Origin: DASYKT01 sp035995185
GTDB taxonomy: Bacteria > Acidobacteriota > Blastocatellia > Pyrinomonadales > Pyrinomonadaceae
NCBI GenBank assembly: GCA_035995185.1
Contig: DASYKT010000027.1
Coordinates: 212,953-276,952, forward strand
Length of the DNA stretch: 64,000 bases
Direction: 5' to 3'
This document shows, one piece after another, positions 8,154-15,845 of this stretch. A program made the position numbers and the translations under genes. The notes under the pieces are model-generated. The model had not been told where the DNA came from and searched no databases. It saw nothing but the letters and a program-made list of their open reading frames with translations. Every line of letters starts with the position of its first letter. Position 1 is the stretch's first letter.

Positions 8154-9053
8154 ATGCGCAAGGCGGTCGTCATTATCAATGCGGGTTCGGGCACCGGGAG
8201 TGACGACGAAGTTTTGACGAATGGCATTCGGGGCCTCTTTGCCGCGCACGACATCGAGGCCGATATCAAGCTGGCTGAAAACGGCGAACAGTTATCGGCA
8301 TTTGCAGCCGAAGCCGCCAAAAGCGCGTGCGATATGATCGTGGCCGGGGGCGGTGACGGGACCATCAGCGCCGTTGCCGAAGAGGCAATAAAGACCGGCA
8401 AAATTCTCGGCGTTTTGCCGCTTGGCACGCTCAATCATTTTTCCCGCGATCTGAAAATCCCTCCGGTCCTGGCCGAAGCTGTCGGCATTATCGCCGACGG
8501 GCAAGCTTTGGAGATCGACGTCGGCGAAGTCAACGGGCGCATTTTTCTTAATAATTCCAGCATCGGGCTCTACCCGCATATTGTTCACAAACGCGAACAG
8601 CAGCAGCATCGCTTAAAGCGCGGCAAATGGCCGTCGGCTTTTTGGGCGACCGTAATGGTCCTGCGGCGTCATCCTTTTTTGGATATCCAGCTCCGGCTCG
8701 GCGAGGAAATATTAAAACGCCGCACGCCGATGGTTTTTATCGGCAATAACGATTATGAGATGGAAGGGTTTAATATCGGCCGGCGGCCCAGCCTCACCGG
8801 CGGTAAATTGAGTCTTTATATTTTGCCTCAAACCGGACGCTGGGGATTATTAAAATTAGCCATCCGCGCTCTTTTGGGAACGTTAAGACAAGCAAAGGAG
8901 TTTGAGGAAATAATGATCGAAGAATGCCGGATAGAAACCCGGCGCAGAAAAGTTTTGTTGGTCGCTTTTGACGGCGAAGTTATAGCGCTGCAAACGCCGC
9001 TGGAGTATAAGATCAGGCCGAAGGCGCTAAAGGTGATGGTGAATAATGAATAG
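8154..9053 (+). CDS. Diacylglycerol kinase-family lipid kinase
   Basis: A 299-residue protein with the DAGK catalytic fold. IINAGSG is at residues 7-13 and the nucleotide-binding GGGDGT at 65-70. GVLPLGTLNHFSRDL is at about 84-98, and the C-terminal beta-sandwich includes FDGE. The family phosphorylates diacylglycerol, sphingosine-like or undecaprenol-type lipids, and the substrate cannot be assigned. It is in the same direction as dapD and probably co-transcribed. No membrane segment is seen, so it is probably peripheral at the cytoplasmic membrane. Confidence 0.9.
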   Translation: MRKAVVIINAGSGTGSDDEVLTNGIRGLFAAHDIEADIKLAENGEQLSAFAAEAAKSACDMIVAGGGDGTISAVAEEAIKTGKILGVLPLGTLNHFSRDLKIPPVLAEAVGIIADGQALEIDVGEVNGRIFLNNSSIGLYPHIVHKREQQQHRLKRGKWPSAFWATVMVLRRHPFLDIQLRLGEEILKRRTPMVFIGNNDYEMEGFNIGRRPSLTGGKLSLYILPQTGRWGLLKLAIRALLGTLRQAKEFEEIMIEECRIETRRRKVLLVAFDGEVIALQTPLEYKIRPKALKVMVNNE

Positions 9054-9108
9054 TGAAGAGTTATTGAAAGCCGTTAATCACTAATCATTAACCGTTATAC
9101 GTTAAAGA
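9054..9108. repeat. Heptamer-like short repeat
   Basis: The spacer includes successive 7-bp units GTTAATC, ACTAATC, ATTAACC, GTTATAC, GTTAAAG. Similar heptamer-built spacers occur at 12425-12530 and 18532-18600. The remainder of the spacer shows no signal. Confidence 0.4.
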
Positions 9109-9109
9109 C

Positions 9110-9931
9110 ATGAAGATCATTGTCCAGATATCCGACACGCATTTTGGGCGCATCAATTACGATGTGATCGAACATTTGCGTGAGGCTGTGATCGCGAGCA
9201 AGCCTGACTTGCTGGTGGTTTCCGGAGATCTGACCCAGCGCGCTCGTTCACATGAGTTTCAGGAGGCGCGCAAATTCTTGGATTCTCTGCCAAAACCGCA
9301 GATCGTCGTGCCGGGAAATCACGACGTTCCGCTGCATAATGTTTTTACGCGATTTTTCTCGCCGCTAAAAAAATACAAGAAATTTATTACCGATGACCTG
9401 CGGCCTTTTTACGCCGACGAAGAGATAGCCGTGATGGGCATCAATACCGCGCGTTCTTTCACGGTGAAAGGCGGCCGCATAAACGAAGGCCAGGTGACCG
9501 CCATTCGCGAAAATTTCTGCGGCCTTAAAGATGATGTCTTAAAAGCAGTGGTGACGCATCATCCTTTTGACGTTCCCGATGGTTTTGACGAAGGCGATAT
9601 TGTCGGCCGCGCGCGAATGGCAATGCGGTTTGTCGCCGAGTGCGGGGTGGACCTTTTTCTCGCCGGGCATATTCACATCGGGCATATGGGCGACACCGCC
9701 AAGCGCTACAACGTCGGCGCCGGCCGCCCCGCGCTGATCGTTCAGGCGGGCACGGCTACTTCGACCCGCAGCCGCGGGCATACCAATTCGTTCAATGTGA
9801 TCGAATTCGATCATCCTAGTCTTACCATCAAACGGCTGGATTGGCAGCCCGATCAAAAGGCGTTTGCGATGGTTGAGTCAAAAGCTTATCTTCATTCCGA
9901 TCAAGGCTGGCAACGCAGCGAAATTCCCTAA
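9110..9931 (+). CDS. Calcineurin-like metallophosphoesterase
   Basis: A 273-residue cytoplasmic metallophosphoesterase. The five family motifs are visible: Asp9-x-His11 in ISDTHFG, Gly-Asp40 in VVSGDLTQ, Asn70-His71 in VPGNHD, a His pair in VTHHPFDVP and GHIHIGH near the C-terminus. The arrangement fits the cAMP phosphodiesterase CpdA/GpdQ-like or Icc-type group that hydrolyses phosphodiesters. The exact substrate cannot be told from sequence alone. It is followed by a palindromic element and a long gene-free spacer. Confidence 0.9.
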   Translation: MKIIVQISDTHFGRINYDVIEHLREAVIASKPDLLVVSGDLTQRARSHEFQEARKFLDSLPKPQIVVPGNHDVPLHNVFTRFFSPLKKYKKFITDDLRPFYADEEIAVMGINTARSFTVKGGRINEGQVTAIRENFCGLKDDVLKAVVTHHPFDVPDGFDEGDIVGRARMAMRFVAECGVDLFLAGHIHIGHMGDTAKRYNVGAGRPALIVQAGTATSTRSRGHTNSFNVIEFDHPSLTIKRLDWQPDQKAFAMVESKAYLHSDQGWQRSEIP

Positions 9932-9978
9932 ATCCTTTGACTTCTTATCTTTGCGCCCTTAGCGAAAAACCTCATCAG

Positions 9979-10083
9979 AGCGGGCGCAAGCAGCCCTTCC
10001 CGACTGCAAATTTATTTAGTCTTATATTTACCCTTCAAAGCCGAAATACCTCTCAGGTCGGGAAGGGTTGCTTGCACCCGTTC
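9979..10083. repeat. Palindromic intergenic element, copy 1 (GCGGGCGCAAGC family)
   Basis: Ends are GCGGGCGCAAGCAGCCCTTC and a reverse-complementary GAAGGGTTGCTTGCACCCG. The interior contains CGACTGCAAATTTATTTAG and GCCGAAATACCTCTCAGGTC. A homologous copy in reverse orientation lies at 51611-51713. It occupies most of the 269-base gene-free stretch 9932-10200; the remainder holds no recognised gene. Confidence 0.8.
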
Positions 10084-10200
10084 TTAAAAATGTTATTGGC
10101 CGGACTTTAAAGACAAAGCTATTTTAATAATTAGATTTTGTGGGAGAAAGCGCCTTATTTGCACTTTAATTAAGCGGGAAATCCTTTTCCCGGAGGAAAT

Positions 10201-11124
10201 ATGGTCTCGCAAGCGCTAACCCACCCGTCAGAAATCAGGGGCATTTCTCGTAAAGCCTGCCTGGCAATGACAAATCTCTTCACCAGCACCCCGCTTAAAA
10301 AATTCGGTTTTAAGACGGAAACGATCACTCGTTTCGACAGCATGGAAAACTACATCAGCGACCGCGTCGAACAGATTGATGATTACCAGGCGCTTTTCAA
10401 ACAATTTTGCTCGTTCGAAGGCAAGACCGTGCTCGAGATCGGCTGCAATAAAGGCTACATGCTCGATTCATTTTTGCAGCACGAGAATTTTACCGCGATC
10501 GGCGGCGACATAAGCACCGAAGCGCTCGCCTACGGCAAAAATAAATTCGGAGACAAGATCCGGTTCATCCGCACTACGCCGGACACGATCCCGCTGCCGG
10601 ATGAAAGCGTCGACGTCATCTATACCATCGACACCGTTGAACATCTGAGCGACCCCAAAGCGATCTTTATGGAAGCCGACCGGGTCTTGCGGCCGGGCGG
10701 ATGGTTTTTGGTGCATTTTCACCCGTGGTTCGGGCCGTATGGAACGCACCTTGAAGACATCATTCCGTACCCGTGGGCAAACGCCATTTTTTCGATGGAT
10801 ACGCTTCTCGACGTGGCGGCGCATCTTTACGATCAGCCGGATTACCGCGTGCCCTGTTATTTCCAGGATGAAGAGACCGGCGAAAAACGGCCCAATCCTT
10901 ATCTCGACCGCGAGATGTGGAGCGAATATCTCAATCACATTACGCTGCGGCAATTCCGTTCGATGTTAAAAGAAGTGCCTTTTGAATTGGTACACAAGGA
11001 ACAGATCGGTTTCGGCGGAAAAGTATTTCGCTTAGGACGGTATATGAGCGCTTTTTCACAGGTGCCCGTGCTCGATGAATTTTTTACCAAGGCATATTTT
11101 TGTGTGCTGAGAAAGAAAGATTAA
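10201..11124 (+). CDS. Class I SAM-dependent methyltransferase
   Basis: A 307-residue methyltransferase with the SAM-binding motif VLEIGCNKGYMLDSF (about residues 77-91), acidic loop AIGGDISTEALAYG and post-motif DVIYTIDTVEHLSDP. Together these mark the Methyltransf_11/25-type Rossmann fold. The acceptor is unknown; the C-terminal half is unassigned. The start at 10201 is chosen because a strong ribosome-binding site (GGAGG at 10192-10196) sits four bases upstream. An in-frame ATG at 10267 (MTNLFTSTPLKKF) would remove a 22-residue non-conserved-looking leader but lacks such a site. Confidence 0.85.
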   Translation: MVSQALTHPSEIRGISRKACLAMTNLFTSTPLKKFGFKTETITRFDSMENYISDRVEQIDDYQALFKQFCSFEGKTVLEIGCNKGYMLDSFLQHENFTAIGGDISTEALAYGKNKFGDKIRFIRTTPDTIPLPDESVDVIYTIDTVEHLSDPKAIFMEADRVLRPGGWFLVHFHPWFGPYGTHLEDIIPYPWANAIFSMDTLLDVAAHLYDQPDYRVPCYFQDEETGEKRPNPYLDREMWSEYLNHITLRQFRSMLKEVPFELVHKEQIGFGGKVFRLGRYMSAFSQVPVLDEFFTKAYFCVLRKKD

Positions 11125-11142
11125 AGCCGGGGAATATTAAGA

Positions 11143-11226
11143 CTGCTCGTACCCTAGAAGCGAGCAGAAAATGCGGCAGTATGGAGTAGGTCCTGGCTTT
11201 TGCCGGACACGCTCCATAACTGTCGC
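11143..11226 (+). promoter_or_regulatory. Structured leader upstream of the aminotransferase gene
   Basis: Two hairpins lie in the 146-base spacer. The first pairs CTGCTCG (11143-11149) with CGAGCAG (11161-11167). The second pairs GCGGCAGTATGGAG (11173-11186) with CTCCATAACTGTCGC (11212-11226) and has an inner stem TCC-GGC/GCC-GGA closed by TTTT. No U-run follows, so a simple terminator is not obvious. No known riboswitch class was recognised. Confidence 0.45.
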
Positions 11227-11270
11227 GTTTCTGTCTGATATGCTACCCTGTGGTTTTGGAGTTTATGACT

Positions 11271-12422
11271 ATGAAAGCGATCACAGAAATGGAAGGGTTT
11301 CGTATTCCGCAGCGCCTGCAGGGACTCGAAAAATCAAAGATACGGCAAGTGGCCGACCGCGCGCTGCCGGGCAGCATCAGCTTCGGTTTGGGTGAACCGG
11401 ACCTGCCCACCGCGCAGTGTATAAAGGACGAAGCCGTGCGCGTTATCACCGAAGAGATGAACGGTTACACGCTGCAGGCGGGAATACCCGCGCTGCGTGA
11501 AAAGATCATCGGCGAATACCCGCATTTAAACCTTGGCATCGACGATGTTTTTGTGACCGTTGGTTCTTCCGAAGCTCTTTTTTGCGCGCTGATGACCCTG
11601 GTCGAAGACGGCGACGAAGTACTGACGCCGAACCCGGGATTTCCCGCTTATCCGGGCATCACAAAAATTGCCGGCGGCGTTACCAAATATTACCGCCTGG
11701 CCGGTGAGAACGGGTTTGCTTTCGATGCCGAAGAATTTAAGGCGCAGCTAACCGATAAGACGCGCGTCGTGATCGTTCTTAGCCCTTCGAATCCGACCGG
11801 CAGGTCTCTGTCGCGCGCCGATCTGCAGGCGATGGCCGAAGCGCTGAAAGACAGCGGTATTTATGTTATTTCAGACGAGATCTATCGCGATGTCTACTAC
11901 GGCGATGAACGACCGGCTTCGATCTCTGAGTATTACGATAAGACTTTAATTGTCAGTGGTTTGTCCAAGATAATGAGCATGACCGGATGGCGCCTGGGCT
12001 GGCTGGCCGGGCCGACGGACGCGATCCGGCCGGCGTGGGTTTTGCACGGTTACGATGTGACCTGCGCTTCGGCAATTTCGCAAAAGGCCGCGCTGGCCGC
12101 CTGGACCGAAGAAGGCAAGCAAGCCATGACGGATGCGCGCGCCGTTTATCAAAAACGCCGCGATCTGATCGTCGATCTTTTTAAGACGGAACTCGGCCTG
12201 ACCGCTTTCGTTCCCGAAGGTGCTTTTTACACGATGCTCGATGTGCGCCACCTGGGCGATGAAATGGAGATCGTGGAAAAATTCCTGCAGGCCAAAGTCG
12301 TCACCATTCCCGGCTCGGCTTTCGGCAGCGAAGCCGAAGGTTATTTACGCATCTCTTTTTGCGCCAATGAAGACAAGATAAGGGAAGGCGTGAAACGGAT
12401 GAAAGAAGCGCTGAGAGGGTAA
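11271..12422 (+). CDS. PLP-dependent class I/II aminotransferase, candidate succinyl-DAP aminotransferase
   Basis: Fold-type I aminotransferase, 383 residues. GLGEPDLPTAQCI and GYTLQAGIPALREKI are near the N-terminus. The motif SPSNPTGRSL and the DEIYRDVYY pyridoxal-contacting segment follow. The Schiff-base lysine is Lys233 in SGLSKIMSMTGWRLGW, and the C-terminal Arg is in YLRISFC. Such enzymes include aspartate aminotransferases and DapC, which makes succinyl-DAP. Since dapD and a dapE-like gene are near, DapC is a plausible role but not proven. The ATG at 11271 is chosen because GGAG (11258-11261) lies nine bases upstream; ATG 11265 and GTG 11250 are alternatives. Confidence 0.85.
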   Translation: MKAITEMEGFRIPQRLQGLEKSKIRQVADRALPGSISFGLGEPDLPTAQCIKDEAVRVITEEMNGYTLQAGIPALREKIIGEYPHLNLGIDDVFVTVGSSEALFCALMTLVEDGDEVLTPNPGFPAYPGITKIAGGVTKYYRLAGENGFAFDAEEFKAQLTDKTRVVIVLSPSNPTGRSLSRADLQAMAEALKDSGIYVISDEIYRDVYYGDERPASISEYYDKTLIVSGLSKIMSMTGWRLGWLAGPTDAIRPAWVLHGYDVTCASAISQKAALAAWTEEGKQAMTDARAVYQKRRDLIVDLFKTELGLTAFVPEGAFYTMLDVRHLGDEMEIVEKFLQAKVVTIPGSAFGSEAEGYLRISFCANEDKIREGVKRMKEALRG

Positions 12423-12424
12423 GT

Positions 12425-12530
12425 GACGAGTAGTTGGTAACAGGTAACAGGTAATTGGTAAATACGTCATCTGTTACCCGTCACCCACCACTTGTTACCT
12501 ATTACCAATCACCAGTTACCAATCACTTTT
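12425..12530. repeat. Heptamer-based inverted repeat
   Basis: The left arm has TGGTAAC, AGGTAAC, AGGTAAT, TGGTAAA. The right arm has the 7-bp units GTTACCC, GTCACCC, ACCACTT, GTTACCT, ATTACCA, ATCACCA, GTTACCA, ATCACTT. The arms are reverse complementary. It lies between converging genes, so it could terminate transcription from both sides. Confidence 0.75.
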
Positions 12531-12802
12531 TACGGGCAATGGCTGCAATGATTCCAGCAGTCATAAACGTCAGCGAGACAGGCAAGATAACAGCTCTTTT
12601 CAGCGGCCGGGCCGCCGCACAGATCGGTGCAGTAATCCTGCGGTGTCGGGGCATATGGATCGTCCGGGTCGATGGGACAGTCATAGCAGCATGGAAGAGC
12701 GGCTGCCCGGGTTGAATTTCCCTGTGTCATGACAAACCCCAGGCAGAGCACGAGGACCATCAATATCCCCAATCTTTTTAAAATCCTAAGTTTATTTTGC
12801 AC
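12530..12802 (-). CDS. Secreted ten-cysteine peptide, copy 1
   Basis: A 90-residue protein from a GTG start with an AAGGAG ribosome-binding site eight bases upstream. A charged, strongly conserved leader (KRLGIL, then LCLGFVM) forms a signal peptide, with probable cleavage near AAALP. The mature part of about 55 residues has ten cysteines in the same order as two neighbouring paralogues: CC, C, YC, CG, CY, C, CW, C, C. It lacks lipobox, metal or enzyme motifs. An exported disulfide-rich peptide is inferred. It is convergent with the aminotransferase gene. Confidence 0.8.
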   Translation of the reverse strand: MQNKLRILKRLGILMVLVLCLGFVMTQGNSTRAAALPCCYDCPIDPDDPYAPTPQDYCTDLCGGPAAEKSCYLACLADVYDCWNHCSHCP

Positions 12803-12827
12803 TTTTTAGTCTCCTTAATATTATTGA

Positions 12828-13091
12828 CTAACAGAACACGCAATGGGCCCAGCAGTTGTGGATCTGGTTCAGACATACGGTATAACATGAACCGGAACCG
12901 GCCCCGCATTGGTTGGCGCAGTATTCCTCAGCGGTCGGGTCTTCTCCGAATGGGGGAACGCGACAATCCTGGCAACACGGCGCCGCCAGGACCGGCTGCA
13001 CTGCATTAGAATTAGACATAACAAATCCCAGGCAGAAGACAAGAACTGTCAGGATGCCCAGTCTTTTCAATAATCCAAATTTGTTTTTCAT
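12828..13091 (-). CDS. Secreted ten-cysteine peptide, copy 2
   Basis: An 87-residue paralogue with leader MKNKFGLLKRLGILTVLVFC and an AAGGAGGT ribosome-binding site. Probable signal-peptide cleavage is near VLAAP. The mature region again carries ten cysteines (APCCQDC, EYCANQCG, SCYTVC, NCWAHCVFC), and the conserved spacing around Tyr-Cys and Cys-Trp is retained. The acidic Pro-rich loop between the third and fourth cysteines varies among the three copies. Twenty-five bases separate it from copy 1, consistent with co-transcription. Function unknown. Confidence 0.8.
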   Translation of the reverse strand: MKNKFGLLKRLGILTVLVFCLGFVMSNSNAVQPVLAAPCCQDCRVPPFGEDPTAEEYCANQCGAGSGSCYTVCLNQIHNCWAHCVFC

Positions 13092-13119
13092 TTTCTGACC
13101 TCCTTAAAAATGAGCCCCG

Positions 13120-13222
13120 GAGTTGACTGAGTTAGCAGAGTTCGTCGAATTTTGCCGAGCTTCATAAGATATAAATTCCAATAACTTGATTGACTCGGTA
13201 AAACTCTGATAACTCTGCTAAC
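13120..13222. repeat. Nonamer-based inverted repeat between peptide genes
   Basis: Units GAGTTGACT, GAGTTAGCA, GAGTTCGTC face units GACTCGGTA, AAACTCTGA, TAACTCTGC on the right arm. It separates copies 2 and 3 of the cysteine-rich peptide genes and could attenuate or process their transcript. Confidence 0.65.
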
Positions 13223-13230
13223 TTTATGTC

Positions 13231-13500
13231 TTAACAGCCGAAATCGCACACGTGCCAACAGTTGTAGACGCTGTTGATACAGCTGTTGTAACACGAGCCT
13301 GAACCGGCACCGCACTGAGCAGTGCAATAGTCCTCCGGAGTCGGAGCAAACGGATCGAACAGATCGATCGGACAGCTCGAACAGCAGGGGCGGGCCAAAG
13401 CCGACTGTGTCCCGCTGGGCGCAAACATAACAAATCCCAGGCAGAACATTAGAACCGCCAAAATTCCTAATCTTTTGATCAAGCCAAGTTTATTTTTCAT
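13231..13500 (-). CDS. Secreted ten-cysteine peptide, copy 3
   Basis: An 89-residue paralogue and first gene of the trio in transcription order. The ribosome-binding site is a strong CGGAGGT. Leader MKNKLGLIKRLGILAVLMFC; cleavage probably near SALAR. Mature ten-cysteine pattern: RPCCSSC, DYCTAQCG, SCYNSC, NCWHVCDFGC. It shares the PIDxxDPxAPTPxDYC loop with copy 1. Conservation of leader and cysteine frame across copies, with variable loops, fits a family of exported disulfide peptides. No modifying enzyme is adjacent. Confidence 0.8.
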   Translation of the reverse strand: MKNKLGLIKRLGILAVLMFCLGFVMFAPSGTQSALARPCCSSCPIDLFDPFAPTPEDYCTAQCGAGSGSCYNSCINSVYNCWHVCDFGC

Positions 13501-13710
13501 TATCTGACCTCCGTGTGTAATTCAAAAACCAGCTTCCGCTTTGAGAGTAGGGTGGAAGTAAACCCTGACCGGGCATGAAAGAACGGATGTTTACCCCGGA
13601 CCCGATCGATCGCAGGTTCATTTTTCCGATTTTATGGAAGAAAAAGAACTTGAGTTAGATATCTAGAATAACCACCCGCGGTATTACAAGTCAACGATTC
13701 TTTTGTAGAG

Positions 13711-13924
13711 GGTCAGTTTGAAGACTATTCTTAAAAGTCCCCAACGGGGACAAAGCCACCCTGGGTTACCGGAATCCAAAATGATCAAGCCCTGAAGGGG
13801 CGGCAGAAATCAATCTGCCGCCCCTTCAGGGCTAATACTTTAATTGATCGTTCCTTACCCAGGGCTAAAGCCCTGGACTATTCTCTTCAGTCCGCTGTGC
13901 GGACATACCGTTTTCAAACTGACC
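13711..13924. repeat. Nested palindromic element in a gene-free stretch
   Basis: Outer inverted ends are GGTCAGTTTGAA (13711-13722) and TTCAAACTGACC (13913-13924). A perfect 19-bp stem, AGCCCTGAAGGGGCGGCAG (13788-13806), pairs with 13815-13833 across an 8-base loop. Intermediate arms include CCCTGGGTTACCGG and TTACCCAGGG. It fills most of the 485-base gene-free region 13501-13985. The remainder shows no gene and includes the promoter side of the peptide genes. Confidence 0.8.
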
Positions 13925-13985
13925 TGCTACTTTTGAAGCTTTCCTTTTTATTAAGCCTAAATTACACTTAATTTTTTGTGACCCT

Positions 13986-15026
13986 ATGAGTAAAAGATAC
14001 CGTGTAGGAATTCTGGGAGCGACCGGCACTGTCGGCCAGAGATTTATTCAGCTTTTGGCCGATCATCCCCAATTCGAGATCGCCGCTTTGGCCGCCTCCG
14101 ACCGCTCGGCGGGCAAGACCTTTGTCGAGGCCTGTCCGTGGAAATTGGCGACACCGATGCCGGAAAAGGTTAAAGAGATCGTGGTGCAGCCGATCGAACC
14201 GCCGCTCGAATGCGACCTGGTTTTTTCCAGCCTGCCCTCGAATGTGGCCAGGGCTACGGAGGAAGCTTTTGCCCGCGCGGGTTACCCGGTCATCAGCAAT
14301 TCATCGTCTTTCCGCATGGACGAAGATGTGCCGCTGCTTATCCCGGAGATCAATCATGACCATCTCGGCCTGATCGAAACGCAGCGGGTCAAGCGCGGAT
14401 TCGGCAAAGGTTTTATCGTCACCAACCCGAATTGCGCGGTGATAAGTTTTGCGCCGCCGCTTGCCGCAATGCATGAAAAATTCGGCGTTGAATCGCTGAT
14501 AATTTCTACTTACCAGGCCATTTCCGGCGCCGGTTACCCGGGTGTGGCGGCGCTCGACATAATGGACAATGTAATGCCTTATATCGCCGGCGAAGAACCG
14601 AAGGTCGAGATAGAGGCGCAGAAAATTCTTGGCAAATTTACCGGGCAGGAGATCGAAAAAGCCGACTTTGTGGTAAGCGCTCAATGTTTCCGCGTCAACG
14701 TCGTGGACGGGCACACCGTTTCGGCGCGGGTGAAATTAAGGGAGACTTCAACGCTGGAAGAAGTGACCGAGGCCATTACAAATTATCCCCGGCTAAACCT
14801 TTATTCTTCGCCGGAAAATTTTATGGTCGTGCGCGAAGAGCCCGATCGCCCGCAGCCGCGAATGGACCGCGACACGGGCAAGGGAATGACCATCACCATC
14901 GGACGATTGTTTCCCGATAATATTTTCGATTACCGTTTCGTGTGTCTGAGCCATAATACGATCCGCGGCGCCGCCGGCGCGGCGGTACTCAATGCGGAGT
15001 TACTAATAGATAAAGGCTTGATCTAA
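13986..15026 (+). CDS. asd: Aspartate-semialdehyde dehydrogenase (archaeal/fungal type)
   Basis: Asd reduces aspartyl phosphate to the semialdehyde, supplying DapA and the threonine/methionine branch. The 346-residue protein starts with the Rossmann motif GILGATGTVGQRF. The catalytic Cys150 is in TNPNCAV, followed by the long STYQAISGAGYPGV segment. The C-terminal end is SHNTIRGAAGAAVLNAELL. This layout and the FSSLPSNVA/NSSSFRMDEDVPLLIPEIN region match the archaeal/fungal Asd class rather than the proteobacterial one. It is preceded by a large palindromic element and completes the early lysine genes in this window. Confidence 0.95.
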   Translation: MSKRYRVGILGATGTVGQRFIQLLADHPQFEIAALAASDRSAGKTFVEACPWKLATPMPEKVKEIVVQPIEPPLECDLVFSSLPSNVARATEEAFARAGYPVISNSSSFRMDEDVPLLIPEINHDHLGLIETQRVKRGFGKGFIVTNPNCAVISFAPPLAAMHEKFGVESLIISTYQAISGAGYPGVAALDIMDNVMPYIAGEEPKVEIEAQKILGKFTGQEIEKADFVVSAQCFRVNVVDGHTVSARVKLRETSTLEEVTEAITNYPRLNLYSSPENFMVVREEPDRPQPRMDRDTGKGMTITIGRLFPDNIFDYRFVCLSHNTIRGAAGAAVLNAELLIDKGLI

Positions 15027-15069
15027 TTCTATGGCTCTGCGGCTGCTGCATAAGGCTGATTGAAATTTA

Positions 15070-15147
15070 GCGGCTCTGCCGCAGTGATGTGCGGAAAGCC
15101 TGTGGCTTTCCGGCAGGTTAATAATAATTTGAGGAGGCTATGCCTCC
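15070..15147. repeat. Left REP-like hairpin set of the RAYT locus
   Basis: Three perfect short hairpins in order: GCGGC-TCT-GCCGC at 15070-15082, one with CGGAAAGCC arms at 15092-15112, and GGAGGC-TAT-GCCTCC at 15133-15147. The same three types occur in mirror order after the transposase at 15707-15782. Confidence 0.85.
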
Positions 15148-15158
15148 GGTAGATAAAC

Positions 15159-15704
15159 GTGCCTCCCATCTCAAAGAATAATCCGCTCTATTTTATTACT
15201 TCGGTCACTCATAATCGTTTGCCTGTTTTTAGAACGGGCAAATTAAAAGAGCTTATATGCCAAGCCTTTAGCGAATCAAGAAATTCCGCCGGTTTCCTCA
15301 TTTTCTCTTACGTTGTGATGTCCGATCACTTTCATATTATTACCGACTCAAAACTTAATCAGTCCGAAACGCTTAGATATTTGAATGGAATTTCAGCGCG
15401 GAGGGTGATCGGTTATCTAAAGGAAAATGGATTTGAAACGTCTCTGCTGAAACTTAGAACGGAAACGAAAGATCGTGGTTACAAGCATTCACTCTGGGAA
15501 CATCATTCAAATACATTCGAAATTAAAACCGAAGAAGTTTTGATGCAAAAAGTAAATTACATTCATCAGAATCCAGTTGAAGAAGGTCTTTGTGAGCGGC
15601 CGAAAGAATATCGCTGGTCGAGTTATAGATTTTGGAAGCGCTCCATGCTTGAGAATGAGCCGCTTAGGGTTGATATTGAAAAAATCGAATGGAGACAAAG
15701 ATGA
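15159..15704 (+). CDS. REP-associated tyrosine transposase (RAYT, IS200-like Y1 fold)
   Basis: A 181-residue single-strand transposase/nuclease of the Y1_Tnp family. It has the His-hydrophobic-His metal motif in SDHFHIITD and a likely catalytic tyrosine in QKVNYIHQNPVEEGL. Downstream residues EYRWSSYRFW are characteristic of RAYTs. The family is thought to mobilise or process REP hairpins. Here the gene sits inside matched hairpin sets. The start is a GTG at 15159; the ATG at 15140 is out of frame and soon stops. The reading frame is intact. Confidence 0.92.
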   Translation: MPPISKNNPLYFITSVTHNRLPVFRTGKLKELICQAFSESRNSAGFLIFSYVVMSDHFHIITDSKLNQSETLRYLNGISARRVIGYLKENGFETSLLKLRTETKDRGYKHSLWEHHSNTFEIKTEEVLMQKVNYIHQNPVEEGLCERPKEYRWSSYRFWKRSMLENEPLRVDIEKIEWRQR

Positions 15705-15706
15705 GC

Positions 15707-15782
15707 GGAGGCGCAGCCTCCTGATATTAGCGGGAATTTCGGAAGGGCAGAGCCCTTCCGCACAGCACTGCGGCAGAGCCGC
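15707..15782. repeat. Right REP-like hairpin set of the RAYT locus
   Basis: Hairpins in mirror order to the left set: GGAGGC-GCA-GCCTCC at 15707-15721, one with CGGAAGGGC arms at 15740-15760 and GCGGC-AGA-GCCGC at 15770-15782. They begin two bases after the transposase stop. Confidence 0.85.
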
Positions 15783-15845
15783 TTTAGGCTGATCTGAAGC
15801 AGTGCCGTGCGGCGCAAATCCATGCTAAGATAAACAGTAAAAACA

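Noticed and set aside
11171..11395. Small open frame in the leader of the aminotransferase gene
   Set aside because: It overlaps the aminotransferase start in another frame, and the DNA is better explained by hairpins.
12455..12715. Plus-strand open frame opposite peptide copy 1
   Set aside because: Starts in repeat DNA and lies opposite a peptide gene supported by two paralogues.
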